Source of the DNA: a virus
Virus record (IMG/VR): IMGVR_UViG_3300047091_000002
Location: 1-64,000 of that record
Length of the DNA stretch: 64,000 bases
Direction: 5' to 3' (one strand)
Shown: piece by piece, positions 1 to 6,278 of the stretch
Layout of the letters: the number at the start of each line of letters is the position of its first letter
Position numbering within the stretch: the stretch's first letter is position 1
Notes under the pieces: model-generated
What the model saw: only the letters and a program-made list of their open reading frames with translations
Databases searched by the model: none
Told to the model about the DNA's origin: nothing
Program-made: the position numbers and the translations under genes

Positions 1-231
1 AGCTCCTTCGATGATGAACGAGCGTATAAGAAACTTAAACCACAAGTAGTCGAATTCCTAAAAGAGATGTTCGAGAAAACTCCAAAAAGAAATCTTACAA
101 ATTTTATTGATAATGTATTTATTCCTAAGTGGATGGGATTAATAACGTCAGAACCAAAGAAAACTCCTTACACTGGCATTGCATATGCGGCAGTGGAATA
201 TATTCCGGTAGATGAGGATTTTCCATTCTAA
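1..231 (+). CDS. C-terminal end of an unidentified early gene, cut by the window edge
   Basis: The frame is open from base 1 and ends at TAA 229-231, so only the last 76 residues are seen. The protein ends in DEDFPF, which resembles the acidic C-terminal tip of single-stranded DNA-binding proteins (DDDIPF type) that docks replication partners. Recombination and replication genes follow, so an SSB-like role is possible, but no OB-fold segment is recognisable in the visible part. The stop overlaps the next start as TAATG, which suggests coupled translation. Confidence 0.75.
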   Translation, partial: SSFDDERAYKKLKPQVVEFLKEMFEKTPKRNLTNFIDNVFIPKWMGLITSEPKKTPYTGIAYAAVEYIPVDEDFPF

Positions 232-614
232 TGATAGAACAAGAATCCAAAAAAATAGCCGAATATTTAATCTCTTTAGCTAAAGAGATAGGTTCTGAAC
301 CAGTTCGTTTAGCTTGTCGTCAAGTCCTAAAGCAAAGAAATTTAGGATCAGACCCTACTCCTAGAAAGCCAGTGAAAAAGGAATGGACTAAAAAAGCTTG
401 GAAAAAAGCAAGTGGTACTTGTCCTAGATGTAACCTTTATATTAAGGAATCAGAAGCAACGGCAGATCACTTGGTAGCTTTACACGATGGAGGAGAACAC
501 TCGGAAAAGAATTTGCGATTATTATGCAAACGCTGCAATAGTAGTAAAGGCAGTAATTCGTTAATTAAAGAAAGTAAACGATTAGGAAAAACAATTCTTG
601 AACAAATTAGTTAG
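231..614 (+). CDS. HNH endonuclease
   Basis: 127 residues. The C-terminal half has the HNH layout: a CPRC pair, then DHL, DGG, HSEKN and LLCKRCNSSKG. The two Cys pairs would bind a structural zinc and the His/Asn residues would form the beta-beta-alpha-metal nuclease site. The N-terminal 55 residues are helical and basic, probably DNA-binding. Such small phage HNH proteins act as nicking or homing enzymes or as packaging helpers. Being in the early cluster and far from any terminase, a homing or host-DNA role is more likely here. The start is fixed by the TAATG overlap with the preceding stop. Confidence 0.85.
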   Translation: MIEQESKKIAEYLISLAKEIGSEPVRLACRQVLKQRNLGSDPTPRKPVKKEWTKKAWKKASGTCPRCNLYIKESEATADHLVALHDGGEHSEKNLRLLCKRCNSSKGSNSLIKESKRLGKTILEQIS

Positions 615-623
615 GAGAACTAC

Positions 624-779
624 ATGAGAGATAGAGAACAGATCGAGCAAGATAAACTTAGTGCAATGCAGGACTATTCGTACAAACTCGAAAATACGAT
701 ACTTTCAAGATTACAAATTGAACTTCTACTAGATATTAGGCAATTTCTATTAGATATTAAATTTCGTGATGTAGAATGA
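624..779 (+). CDS. Small helical protein, unknown
   Basis: 51 codons, ATG preceded by AGGAG at good spacing (613-617). The product is highly charged and probably all-helical, with repeated LLLDI/FLLDI heptad-like segments that could form a short coiled coil. Its stop overlaps the next ATG (ATGA). No family recognised. Confidence 0.65.
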   Translation: MRDREQIEQDKLSAMQDYSYKLENTILSRLQIELLLDIRQFLLDIKFRDVE

Positions 780-919
780 ATGGCATATGTCCTATATGTG
801 TTCCAGAAAATCTTGATAAATTGCCAGAGATACATATATGGAAATGTTCTGAATGTCGAGAAATCTATATAAAAAGTGATTGCTCGGATGAATGCGAATT
901 AGGTTGGCAAAAACAATAA
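776..919 (+). CDS. Small zinc-ribbon protein
   Basis: 47 codons, start overlapping the preceding stop as ATGA. Two Cys pairs (CPIC near residues 5-8, CSEC near 24-27) plus C36 and C40 point to a zinc-binding ribbon. It is one of about a dozen tiny Cys-pair proteins in the early region. Function unknown. Confidence 0.65.
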   Translation: MNGICPICVPENLDKLPEIHIWKCSECREIYIKSDCSDECELGWQKQ

Positions 920-932
920 TTTATGGTATAAT
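904..932 (+). promoter_or_regulatory. Sigma-70-type promoter for a leaderless transcript
   Basis: TTGGCA (904-909), exactly 17 bp, then TATAAT (927-932) with an extended TGG just before it. The next ATG lies only 6 bases after the -10 box (939), so the predicted +1 falls at or next to the ATG. The -35 box lies inside the end of the upstream small gene. Confidence 0.75.
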
Positions 933-938
933 ATAAAT

Positions 939-1121
939 ATGATAAAAGATGATAAATTTATTAATCACACAGTTAGATTAGATTTTAACGTAGCGGAAGC
1001 AGATTTTAAGGAATTCTATACCACTGGTATAGATGATGTATGTATGCTAGATGCGGCAACAAAACTACTTGCTTGTTATGGAATAACTGGTATAAAAGGA
1101 CTAACGATAAATAAAATATGA
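939..1121 (+). CDS. Small acidic protein, unknown, leaderless start
   Basis: 60 codons. No Shine-Dalgarno sequence is possible because the promoter ends 6 bases before the ATG. Mixed alpha/beta composition with a central Cys. Its last codons overlap the next ATG (ATGA at 1118-1121). No family recognised. Confidence 0.65.
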   Translation: MIKDDKFINHTVRLDFNVAEADFKEFYTTGIDDVCMLDAATKLLACYGITGIKGLTINKI

Positions 1122-1222
1122 TAGAAACAACATTAAAATTTGGAATAATTTTACTTGGTGCTGGAATAGGCATTAAGGGTATTAAAGATTATCTAACCTA
1201 CGAGATTCAGGAATTATTCTAA
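1118..1222 (+). CDS. Small single-span membrane protein
   Basis: 34 codons. A hydrophobic, glycine-rich stretch (FGIILLGAGIGIKGI) covers residues 8-22 and is followed by a charged tail. Start by ATGA overlap with the preceding gene, stop by TAATG overlap with the next. Function unknown; typical of phage early inner-membrane micropeptides. Confidence 0.6.
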   Translation: MIETTLKFGIILLGAGIGIKGIKDYLTYEIQELF

Positions 1223-1413
1223 TGAATAGATCACTAGTAGAATTTAAGCAAGGTATGAAACAATTAATGTTGCTTCATAATGTTGAACTTCTTATGTCAA
1301 TGGAATACGTTAGTCCTAATGATAACGAGGCAACTCCTATATACAGATTTTCAATTCCAGGTTTCAAGGATACTTTTGAGATTGATGATCTTATAGAAGA
1401 TTTGGAAATTTAG
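1222..1413 (+). CDS. Small acidic protein, unknown
   Basis: 63 codons, start overlapping the upstream stop (TAATG). Ends in an acidic segment (EIDDLIEDLEI). No family recognised. Confidence 0.6.
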   Translation: MNRSLVEFKQGMKQLMLLHNVELLMSMEYVSPNDNEATPIYRFSIPGFKDTFEIDDLIEDLEI

Positions 1414-1415
1414 AT

Positions 1416-1691
1416 ATGCATAAGTTAGATGGATTAGAACAAATTATTGGTGCTGGCGAGGTAGTTAGAATAGTAGGACTTCCTTTTAAAGAAAGGTTCG
1501 CTAGAAAAGAATCGATACAAGCTCAATACATTCTATTCTCAGATCAAGAAACTATTCTTGAGTTAGAAGAACAGGATTATCGCAGTTACCACGATTGCGC
1601 TAATTACGCTAGAATATTACAAACACATAGAGATAAAGATTTCTGGCAACAACTGAACAATCTTCCTTACAAAGATGCGGAGCATTTTTAG
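1416..1691 (+). CDS. Unknown early protein
   Basis: 91 residues, starting 2 bases after the preceding stop and probably co-translated with it. Charged, mixed alpha/beta composition with one Cys; no motif recognised. Confidence 0.65.
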   Translation: MHKLDGLEQIIGAGEVVRIVGLPFKERFARKESIQAQYILFSDQETILELEEQDYRSYHDCANYARILQTHRDKDFWQQLNNLPYKDAEHF

Positions 1692-1728
1692 CAAGTTAAT
1701 ATCGAACAAAGGAATACGGTAAAGCAAC

Positions 1729-2346
1729 TTGGAAGAAAATCGAATACTTATATATACTGATGGCTCCTGTTTCCTAAAAAGAAAAGGATTGGGTGGACCA
1801 TCCGGTATAGGAGTAGTATTAATTCAAGGAGAAAATGTTACGGAAATATCTAAATATTTAGGAAACGACTTAACTTGTAATCAGGCAGAACTTTTAGCTA
1901 TAGAAAGGGCTATAGATGAATCTCGTGGTCAAAATATATTGATCTATACGGACTCTAATATCAGTAGAAATTGTATTACTGGAAAATGGAATCCTCGTAA
2001 GAATCTTAATATAATTGGTAGAATAAAAACCAAATTATTGATGAAAATCATGAGGAAAGAATCTGTAGAGATTCGTAGAGTTCCTGCCCATAAAGGTATA
2101 TGGGGTAATGAACGGGCAGACTATTTAGCAAAACAAGGGGCTAAGGGACAATCAATTAAATTTGAGTATAAAAAGGAAATGTTACATGGGAATAAAAGAA
2201 GTAATCGAAGAGTTATCAAAACCTCTTCCAGAAGAAGTAATAAAGCAACGTCCGCAAGGACAGGGCGAGGTAGATTTCTTGGAGTGGACAACTGTAGCCA
2301 GCATGCTGGATCGAATATGTCCAACATGGCAGTGGTTCATTCGTAA
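1729..2346 (+). CDS. Ribonuclease H (type 1-like)
   Basis: Cleaves RNA in RNA-DNA hybrids, for primer removal. Motifs: IYTDGSC (first catalytic Asp, near residue 10), NQAELLAIERA (catalytic Glu), IYTDS (third acidic residue) and VPAHKG...NERADYLAK (the His loop and last Asp). The recognisable domain ends near residue 140. The start is TTG at 1729 with no strong SD, so the exact start is uncertain. The frame then runs about 160 bases into the next gene, giving a basic Arg/Ser/Asn-rich tail of roughly 50 residues that has no counterpart in RNase H. That long overlap is unusual and may be real or a mutated stop. Confidence 0.85.
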   Translation: MEENRILIYTDGSCFLKRKGLGGPSGIGVVLIQGENVTEISKYLGNDLTCNQAELLAIERAIDESRGQNILIYTDSNISRNCITGKWNPRKNLNIIGRIKTKLLMKIMRKESVEIRRVPAHKGIWGNERADYLAKQGAKGQSIKFEYKKEMLHGNKRSNRRVIKTSSRRSNKATSARTGRGRFLGVDNCSQHAGSNMSNMAVVHS

Positions 2347-2872
2347 TATAGAGATAATAAAAGATGAAGTGATTGTCACCGGCTCACTGACAATAGATGG
2401 AATTACTCGTGACGGAGTAGGCTCCGAGAAATTAGACACTAAAAGTCAAGCCCCTCCAGTAAAAACTGCCGAACGCGATGCCCTAAAACGAGCAGCTACT
2501 TGGTTTGGAGTTGCAAGAGAACTTTATCATAAAACGGTAGACAAATCCGATATGATATTTCCTCCAAAATCTAAATCAAATCTTCCTACTAGAAATACCG
2601 ATGGTATTTGCGAAAAAGTCCCGGCAAGTGTTATTAGTAAAGAGGAGAAAAGTAATTATACTGCCCTTCTTTTTGCAGTAAATGGAATTAAATTTCCTAT
2701 CAAGGTATTTGTAGGAGGAAAGAATAATCCTACTACAGAAGAAGTAGCAGATGATCTTAATATTCCTGACGGACAGGGGTTTCCTTGGCAATGTCTGGTA
2801 GATGTTAAACCTAGAGATACTGATGTAGGACATAAATACGATACTATAGTTAAATTCTATCCTGCTGACTAA
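2186..2872 (+). CDS. Rad52-like single-strand annealing protein
   Basis: 228 residues. The N-terminal half fits the Rad52/Sak-like phage recombinase family: an EVIKQRPQGQGEVDFLEW segment, WTTVASMLDRICP, a beta-rich core with DGITRDGVGSEK, then KTAERDALKRAATWFGVAREL. These proteins anneal complementary single strands in phage recombination and repair. The C-terminal 90 residues are less conserved and could dock an SSB. The start at 2186 is preceded by AAAAGGA at 8-base spacing; a TTG 24 bases upstream is less likely. It lies between RNase H and a RuvC-like resolvase, a coherent recombination group. Confidence 0.82.
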   Translation: MGIKEVIEELSKPLPEEVIKQRPQGQGEVDFLEWTTVASMLDRICPTWQWFIRNIEIIKDEVIVTGSLTIDGITRDGVGSEKLDTKSQAPPVKTAERDALKRAATWFGVARELYHKTVDKSDMIFPPKSKSNLPTRNTDGICEKVPASVISKEEKSNYTALLFAVNGIKFPIKVFVGGKNNPTTEEVADDLNIPDGQGFPWQCLVDVKPRDTDVGHKYDTIVKFYPAD

Positions 2873-2882
2873 TTTAGTCAGC
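2864..2882 (+). other. 19-bp palindrome over a stop codon
   Basis: GCTGACTAA, one T, TTAGTCAGC: a perfect 9-bp inverted repeat that contains the TAA of the Rad52-like gene. In RNA it would form a tight hairpin. No T-run follows, so a standard intrinsic terminator is unlikely; an RNase site or protein-binding operator is possible. Confidence 0.5.
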
Positions 2883-2892
2883 GAAAGGGAAG

Positions 2893-2958
2893 GCGGGACT
2901 GATTCAACATAGTTGCTTGCGACCCCCGCAGTAGTGATCTTGCTTAGATCAGTCTCGC
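2893..2958 (+). ncRNA. Compact tRNA-like folded element
   Basis: A 7-bp outer stem (2893-2899 with 2952-2958, one G-U) closes 66 bases. A perfect 6-bp hairpin TGATCT-TGCTT-AGATCA (2935-2951) directly abuts its 3' strand, as a T-arm abuts an acceptor stem. A 4-bp hairpin TGCG/CGCA (2918-2930) lies inside. The D-arm is not recognisable and the element is shorter than a tRNA. It fills the 103-base gap between two genes. It may be a structured small RNA or a degenerate tRNA. Confidence 0.35.
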
Positions 2959-2975
2959 TGATTTTAAACTACTAT

Positions 2976-3278
2976 ATGAAAGTTTTATTGAATCTAATCA
3001 CATTTATATATGACCAATTTATTATACTAGGCTTTATAATTGTAGTATCAACCTTTGGTGCCTTTGCTTACTGCCAAACAAACTGGCAAAGAGAACATCC
3101 AAAACCAACGCCGCTATATTATCATTATCAAATAATACAGGATAAACTTACAGGACAAAAAGGTAGAATAGTCAATATTCAATGTAACTTCGGGGACGAG
3201 TTTTGCAAATACTGTATTGATTCAGGCTTCCAATCTCCTAAATGGGTATGGGAAAATACTATTGAGGCGATACGATGA
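2976..3278 (+). CDS. Small membrane-anchored protein
   Basis: 100 residues from ATG 2976. Residues 1-30 are a long hydrophobic segment (single membrane anchor), followed by a soluble part with CQTNW and a KLTGQKGRI stretch that looks like a small beta domain, and a CKYC pair. The frame is open further upstream, but that would read through the folded element at 2893-2958, so the later ATG is preferred. The stop overlaps the next ATG (ATGA). Function unknown. Confidence 0.65.
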   Translation: MKVLLNLITFIYDQFIILGFIIVVSTFGAFAYCQTNWQREHPKPTPLYYHYQIIQDKLTGQKGRIVNIQCNFGDEFCKYCIDSGFQSPKWVWENTIEAIR

Positions 3279-3754
3279 AAAAACATTATTTTTTAGGCAT
3301 TGATCCCGGTAAAACCGGCGCTGTAGCGGTTATAAATTCTTCTAAAATTATATGGATATACGATATGCCAATAACTGATGGTGATTTAGATGGAAAAAGG
3401 TTGGCAGAGTTTATAAAAACCATACGATACGATCACTTCCCATATATAAATTATGGTATAGAATATGTTCATTCCATGCCTAAACAAGGTGTAGCAAGCA
3501 CCTTTAATTTTGGAAAGAATTACGGTATTTGTTTAGGTATATTAAACGCATTTAAATGCAACTATGATTTAGTTTCTCCGCAAAAATGGAAGAAGTATTT
3601 TAATATTCCTCCAAAATCTGATAAATCTATTACCTTAGACATAGCAAAAAAACTTTATCCGCAGTCTATTGATTATTTTCTAAGAAAGAAAGATCATAAT
3701 AGAGCAGATGCAATCTTAATTGCAACTTATTTACGAGATACCTATAGTAAATAG
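3275..3754 (+). CDS. RuvC-like Holliday junction resolvase
   Basis: 159 residues, RNase H-fold nuclease that cuts four-way junctions and would debranch phage DNA before packaging. The first catalytic Asp is D10 in GIDPGKTG, the Glu is E63 in IEYVHSMPKQG, and the last acidic residues are in DHNRADA (D140, D145). Length fits the short phage RuvC family. ATGA overlap with the upstream membrane gene. It follows the Rad52-like and RNase H genes, so a recombination module is likely. Confidence 0.88.
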   Translation: MKKHYFLGIDPGKTGAVAVINSSKIIWIYDMPITDGDLDGKRLAEFIKTIRYDHFPYINYGIEYVHSMPKQGVASTFNFGKNYGICLGILNAFKCNYDLVSPQKWKKYFNIPPKSDKSITLDIAKKLYPQSIDYFLRKKDHNRADAILIATYLRDTYSK

Positions 3755-3961
3755 GTAAAAGAAAGTGGGAGTTCGATTCTCCATCGCTCATCGAGGACTG
3801 GCGTGAAGGGAGTTGGGTTCAATTTCCCAATGATATGTGTTTTGGACAATAATCCGAAACTAACTCTGGTATAGACAAATGATGCGGGCGATCCCACCCG
3901 TTAAAGTATAGGCGGAATCTTATACAGGGGATAATATCAATAGTATAAAGGAATTAATAAT
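3755..3961 (+). ncRNA. 207-bp gap with four hairpins, two T-arm-like
   Basis: No gene is seen. GGAG-TTCGATT-CTCC (3768-3782) has the loop sequence of a tRNA T-arm and is followed by ATCGCTC. TTGGG-TTCAATTT-CCCAA (3813-3830) is a second T-arm-like hairpin. GTTTTGGA-CAATAA-TCCGAAAC (3839-3860) and GTATA/TATAC (3906-3925) also fold. The 5' half of a tRNA matching the first T-arm is not clear; GAGC-A-GATG at 3704, inside the resolvase gene, could pair with CATCGCTC through one bulge. Degenerate tRNAs or one structured RNA are both possible. Confidence 0.35.
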
Positions 3962-4183
3962 ATGAAAAAACAATTCAAACGAATATTTATAGTTGGTCCT
4001 TCTCACGGTGATTGGGAAAATGCTATGGAATATTGGGACATTTGCGGTACTAATGATACTAAAACACCACTATTAGATATATATCTCAAAGATGATTATG
4101 TATTCATAGATGTAAAATTTACTAAAAAATCTGCAATAGAGAGGGCTAAGGAGCTTGGATGTTTACGTCCTACAATATTATGA
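3962..4183 (+). CDS. Unknown small protein
   Basis: 73 residues. AAGGA lies about 10 bases upstream of the ATG. Begins with a basic strand-forming segment (KRIFIVGPSHGDW). Its stop overlaps the next ATG (ATGA). No family recognised. Confidence 0.65.
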   Translation: MKKQFKRIFIVGPSHGDWENAMEYWDICGTNDTKTPLLDIYLKDDYVFIDVKFTKKSAIERAKELGCLRPTIL

Positions 4184-4530
4184 AAATATATAAATTGCCA
4201 AAAATATGGAATTACTATAACTATTCCTCTGAAAACTATGGCGTAAACGCTATGGCAATGTCCATAGGACCGCTGATTCTCTACTTTTCATATGAAACTG
4301 TAATAGGAATTTCCTATAAAGGAAAAGAATTCTACTCGGAAAATTGTTGGGGAATGACTACTGGAAAACATCTTAATCAACTTTGTCCTGATAAGAAATC
4401 CAGACTTCTTAGAATCGAATTCGAGCAGAAATTGAATCAAATAACATCTGAATTATTTAAGGAAGAGAAAGAACAACAAATTCTTGAATTTCCTATAGAA
4501 CAGGATATAATTGATTATTATGAAACTTAA
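4180..4530 (+). CDS. Conserved phage protein, DUF8033-like
   Basis: 116 residues from ATG 4180, which overlaps the previous stop. The order YGVNAMAM, ILYFSYETVIGI, then WGMTTGKHLNQL resembles a family of small phage proteins of unknown function with a YFSYDT...TTGKHLN signature (DUF8033 type, from memory). An in-frame upstream ATG at 4159 would add seven residues inside the preceding gene and is less likely. Confidence 0.65.
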   Translation: MKIYKLPKIWNYYNYSSENYGVNAMAMSIGPLILYFSYETVIGISYKGKEFYSENCWGMTTGKHLNQLCPDKKSRLLRIEFEQKLNQITSELFKEEKEQQILEFPIEQDIIDYYET

Positions 4531-4666
4531 CATCTATATAGACAACAATGAATTAGATCCAATAGATGACAGGGAAGCCGATTTTGCAAATTATGTAAGG
4601 TTTATCGCCGACCTCATTTCAAGTGGATACACCTCTGGAGAAGGATGGAATCTAGAAGAGAATTAA
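4520..4666 (+). CDS. Small conserved phage protein (SGYTSGEG motif)
   Basis: 48 codons, start overlapping the previous gene by 11 bases. The C-terminus (FIADLISSGYTSGEGWNLEE) matches a recurrent pattern of tiny phage proteins with an LI-SGYTSG motif and a following W-L. Acidic. Function unknown. Confidence 0.6.
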   Translation: MKLNIYIDNNELDPIDDREADFANYVRFIADLISSGYTSGEGWNLEEN

Positions 4667-4673
4667 GTTTAAT

Positions 4674-5018
4674 ATGAAGATAATACTCGCGGGAAGCAGG
4701 TCAATCATTGATCGTAAGCACGTAGTAAAAGTCATAATAAAGGCAGACTGGCATATTACAGAAGTTGTATCTGGAGGAGCAAAAGGAGTAGATACACTTG
4801 GGGAAGATTGGGCAAAGATTAATGAGATTCCGATAAAGTGCTTTCCAGCAGAATGGTCGAAGTATGGTAAAAGTGCTGGCTATAAACGAAATGAGCAGAT
4901 GGCAGATTATGCGGAGGCTCTTATAGCGATTTGGGACGGAAAAAGTAGAGGAACTTTTCACATGATAAACATTGCCCGAAAGAAGAAATTAAGAGTTTGT
5001 GTTTATATAGTTGATTAA
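4674..5018 (+). CDS. SLOG-family protein (YspA/DUF2493-like)
   Basis: 114 residues with a Rossmann-like core: start MKIILAGSRS, central VSGGAKGVDTLGEDWA (nucleotide or ligand-binding loop of SLOG proteins), and a C-terminal ADYAEALIAIWDGKSRGT. SLOG proteins bind nucleotides or nucleotide-derived ligands; in phages this type is widespread with unknown substrate. Tightly followed by a tRNA-like sequence. Confidence 0.8.
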   Translation: MKIILAGSRSIIDRKHVVKVIIKADWHITEVVSGGAKGVDTLGEDWAKINEIPIKCFPAEWSKYGKSAGYKRNEQMADYAEALIAIWDGKSRGTFHMINIARKKKLRVCVYIVD

Positions 5019-5027
5019 AATAGTTAT

Positions 5028-5148
5028 GGAGTTGGGTACTGATCAGAGGTTAGATCACCGGAGGCATCCGGGCTGGGAACGATTCGATTCCGTCGCCCTT
5101 TCGGTAAAGGCTGGCAAAGTCGCAGGTTCAAATCCTGCCCCAACTCCA
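5028..5148 (+). tRNA. tRNA-like gene with expanded core, anticodon not assignable
   Basis: A perfect 9-bp end stem GGAGTTGGG (5028-5036) / CCCAACTCC (5139-5147). A D-arm-like hairpin TGATC-AGAGGTTA-GATCA (5040-5057) begins two bases and one C later. A textbook T-arm GCAGG-TTCAAAT-CCTGC (5122-5138) abuts the 3' strand. Between the D- and T-arms about 64 bases fold as CCGGA-GGCA-TCCGG, GGGC..GGAA/TTCC..GCCC and CCTTT-CGGT-AAAGG instead of one anticodon arm. No standard anticodon loop is visible. It may be a tRNA with an intron or long variable region, or a tRNA mimic. An apparent 73-codon frame here is a shadow of the RNA. Confidence 0.55.
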
Positions 5149-5151
5149 ATC

Positions 5152-5274
5152 AGCTTATGGCTGTGGCGGTACGAAAAACGTAACGGGCGCTCGAACAATA
5201 TCGGGAATGTCGAAAGACTATACGTGATGTAATCCGACGTTGAATCCCTTTTAGGATATAAGCTACAGCCTCCA
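5152..5274 (+). ncRNA. Second tRNA-like/pseudoknot element ending in TCCA
   Basis: GGCTGTG (5159-5165) pairs with TACAGCC (5264-5270, one G-U), and TCCA follows directly, as after a tRNA acceptor stem. Inside are TACG-AAAAA-CGTA, a GNRA hairpin GTC-GAAA-GAC and ATCC-CTTTTA-GGAT. AGCTTAT (5152-5158) is also complementary to ATAAGCT (5258-5264), so the two pairings cross as a pseudoknot or alternate as a switch. No normal T-arm is seen. It sits 4 bases after the first tRNA-like gene. Confidence 0.4.
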
Positions 5275-5279
5275 AGTAA

Positions 5280-5444
5280 ATGCCTATAATTTTTGTAGAA
5301 CGTACTGAGAAAAGATTGCTGGTTCAAGGAATTCTTAAAAGAAATCCTGATCCTAATCTCCTCTTTTGTATACGATATACTACAAAGGCATACGTAAGAA
5401 TCTTAAAAGATGGTAGATATGAATTATTGGCAGAGGTAGATTAA
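5280..5444 (+). CDS. Unknown small protein
   Basis: 54 codons, ATG 5280 directly after the folded RNA region; stop abuts the next ATG. Basic, beta-rich composition, one Cys. No family recognised. Confidence 0.6.
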   Translation: MPIIFVERTEKRLLVQGILKRNPDPNLLFCIRYTTKAYVRILKDGRYELLAEVD

Positions 5445-5696
5445 ATGGAATCAAAATATTGTAAAAAATGTAACTCTAATACTAAAGATTTATATTATGT
5501 ATACGATCCAACGGATGGTGATATTTGCATAGGTGTATGCGAATCATGTAGAGATTTTGTTATATCGGAACGACACCGACGTAAAAACTGCTCTTGGTGT
5601 GGTAAGCCAAAAACTGAACATTACGGCTTTGGGCGTTGCAGATTTTATAGAAAAGCTGTAACAGGAGGTCCAGACTTTGAACGTGGTTGGCGATGA
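5445..5696 (+). CDS. Multi-Cys zinc-binding protein
   Basis: 83 residues. Cys pairs CKKC (6-9), CESC, then CSWCGKPKTEH with a following C, fit two small zinc knuckles, the second rich in Arg/Lys. Probably nucleic-acid or protein-binding. Start abuts the preceding stop. Function unknown. Confidence 0.65.
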   Translation: MESKYCKKCNSNTKDLYYVYDPTDGDICIGVCESCRDFVISERHRRKNCSWCGKPKTEHYGFGRCRFYRKAVTGGPDFERGWR

Positions 5697-5697
5697 T

Positions 5698-5871
5698 GTG
5701 ACAGGTAAGTGAAAGTTCTGTAGTAATATTTCTGAAAATCTTTCTAGATGTACAGAAGCATGCGTAGATTGTCTTAATAAATGGAAAGAAGATGCTAAGA
5801 TTAATAATTCTATCTTAGATAACTTAAATAATTTAATGGATAAAATATTGGAGAAATTAAATGAAAGATAA
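5698..5871 (+). pseudogene. Cys-rich helical gene interrupted by an in-frame TGA
   Basis: From GTG 5698 the frame reads four codons, then TGA (5710-5712), and continues open for 52 codons to TAA 5869-5871. After the TGA it reads KFCSNISENLSRC, then CVDCLNKWKEDAK, and a leucine/asparagine-rich helix. The ordered Cys spacing and clean overlap with the next start suggest a real gene with a nonsense change (TGG to TGA would restore Trp), readthrough, or a sequence error. No good internal start exists. Confidence 0.4.
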
Positions 5872-6046
5872 ACATGCCTTAACTATAGCGGCTGCAATAC
5901 TTATGCAACCTATTCTACAGCGAGCGGCAGAGGGCGATGAAACTTGTAGATATGATATAGTTACCGGAGTTGCAGAAAATAATTGTATCAAAATTGCTTG
6001 TGATATTATGCATGAAATTATAAATCATTGCGGAGAAACCGACTAA
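5861..6046 (+). CDS. Unknown small protein
   Basis: 61 residues. Starts 11 bases inside the interrupted gene, with GGAG at suitable spacing. Alanine- and Cys-containing helical product. TAATG overlap with the next gene. Confidence 0.65.
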   Translation: MKDKHALTIAAAILMQPILQRAAEGDETCRYDIVTGVAENNCIKIACDIMHEIINHCGETD

Positions 6047-6240
6047 TGATAAGAGATATTTGTTTTACAGATGAGGAAATACAAGTATTAGAGTTCTTCA
6101 TTAATTCTGGGATTGCTCCCAATAATCAAACTTGGCCGGAATATTTTGCAGAGAATAACTTGTCAATGGATGATTTAGCCACCGCCAGAGATAAAATTCT
6201 TGATGTAATTATAAAAGAGGATTATATATGGCGGGAATAA
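6046..6240 (+). CDS. Unknown small acidic protein
   Basis: 64 residues from ATG 6046, coupled by TAATG. All-helical composition, acidic; contains FFINSGIAPNNQTWPEYFA. An in-frame ATG at 6028 lies inside the preceding gene and is not preferred. Confidence 0.65.
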   Translation: MIRDICFTDEEIQVLEFFINSGIAPNNQTWPEYFAENNLSMDDLATARDKILDVIIKEDYIWRE

Positions 6241-6248
6241 TGTTTGAA

Positions 6249-6267
6249 ATCATGTCCCCCATGTGAT
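6249..6267 (+). promoter_or_regulatory. Hairpin and possible promoter before tnpB
   Basis: ATCATG-TCCCC-CATGTGAT can fold as a small imperfect hairpin, the kind of subterminal structure expected at the left end of an IS200/IS605-type element. GATAAT (6265-6270) with TG before it and TTTGAA 16 bp upstream could be a promoter whose transcript would start almost at the tnpB ATG. Both readings are tentative. Confidence 0.3.
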
Positions 6268-6278
6268 AATATATTTTT

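Noticed and set aside
2913-2975. N-terminal extension of the small membrane protein
   Set aside because: It would be read through the folded element at 2893-2958, while a good ATG followed by a clear membrane span occurs at 2976.
3704-3789. A complete tRNA overlapping the end of the resolvase gene
   Set aside because: The end stem needs a bulge, and no D-arm or anticodon arm of normal form exists. Only the T-arm-like hairpin is convincing.
5011-5232. A 73-codon + strand frame covering the tRNA-like region
   Set aside because: The translation contains the AGSNPAP string typical of a translated tRNA T-arm, and the sequence folds as RNA. It is a shadow of the tRNA-like gene.
5698-5871. Genome-wide reading of TGA as tryptophan
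   Set aside because: Trp is encoded by TGG throughout, TGA ends many genes at clean overlaps, and large genes are intact under the standard code.
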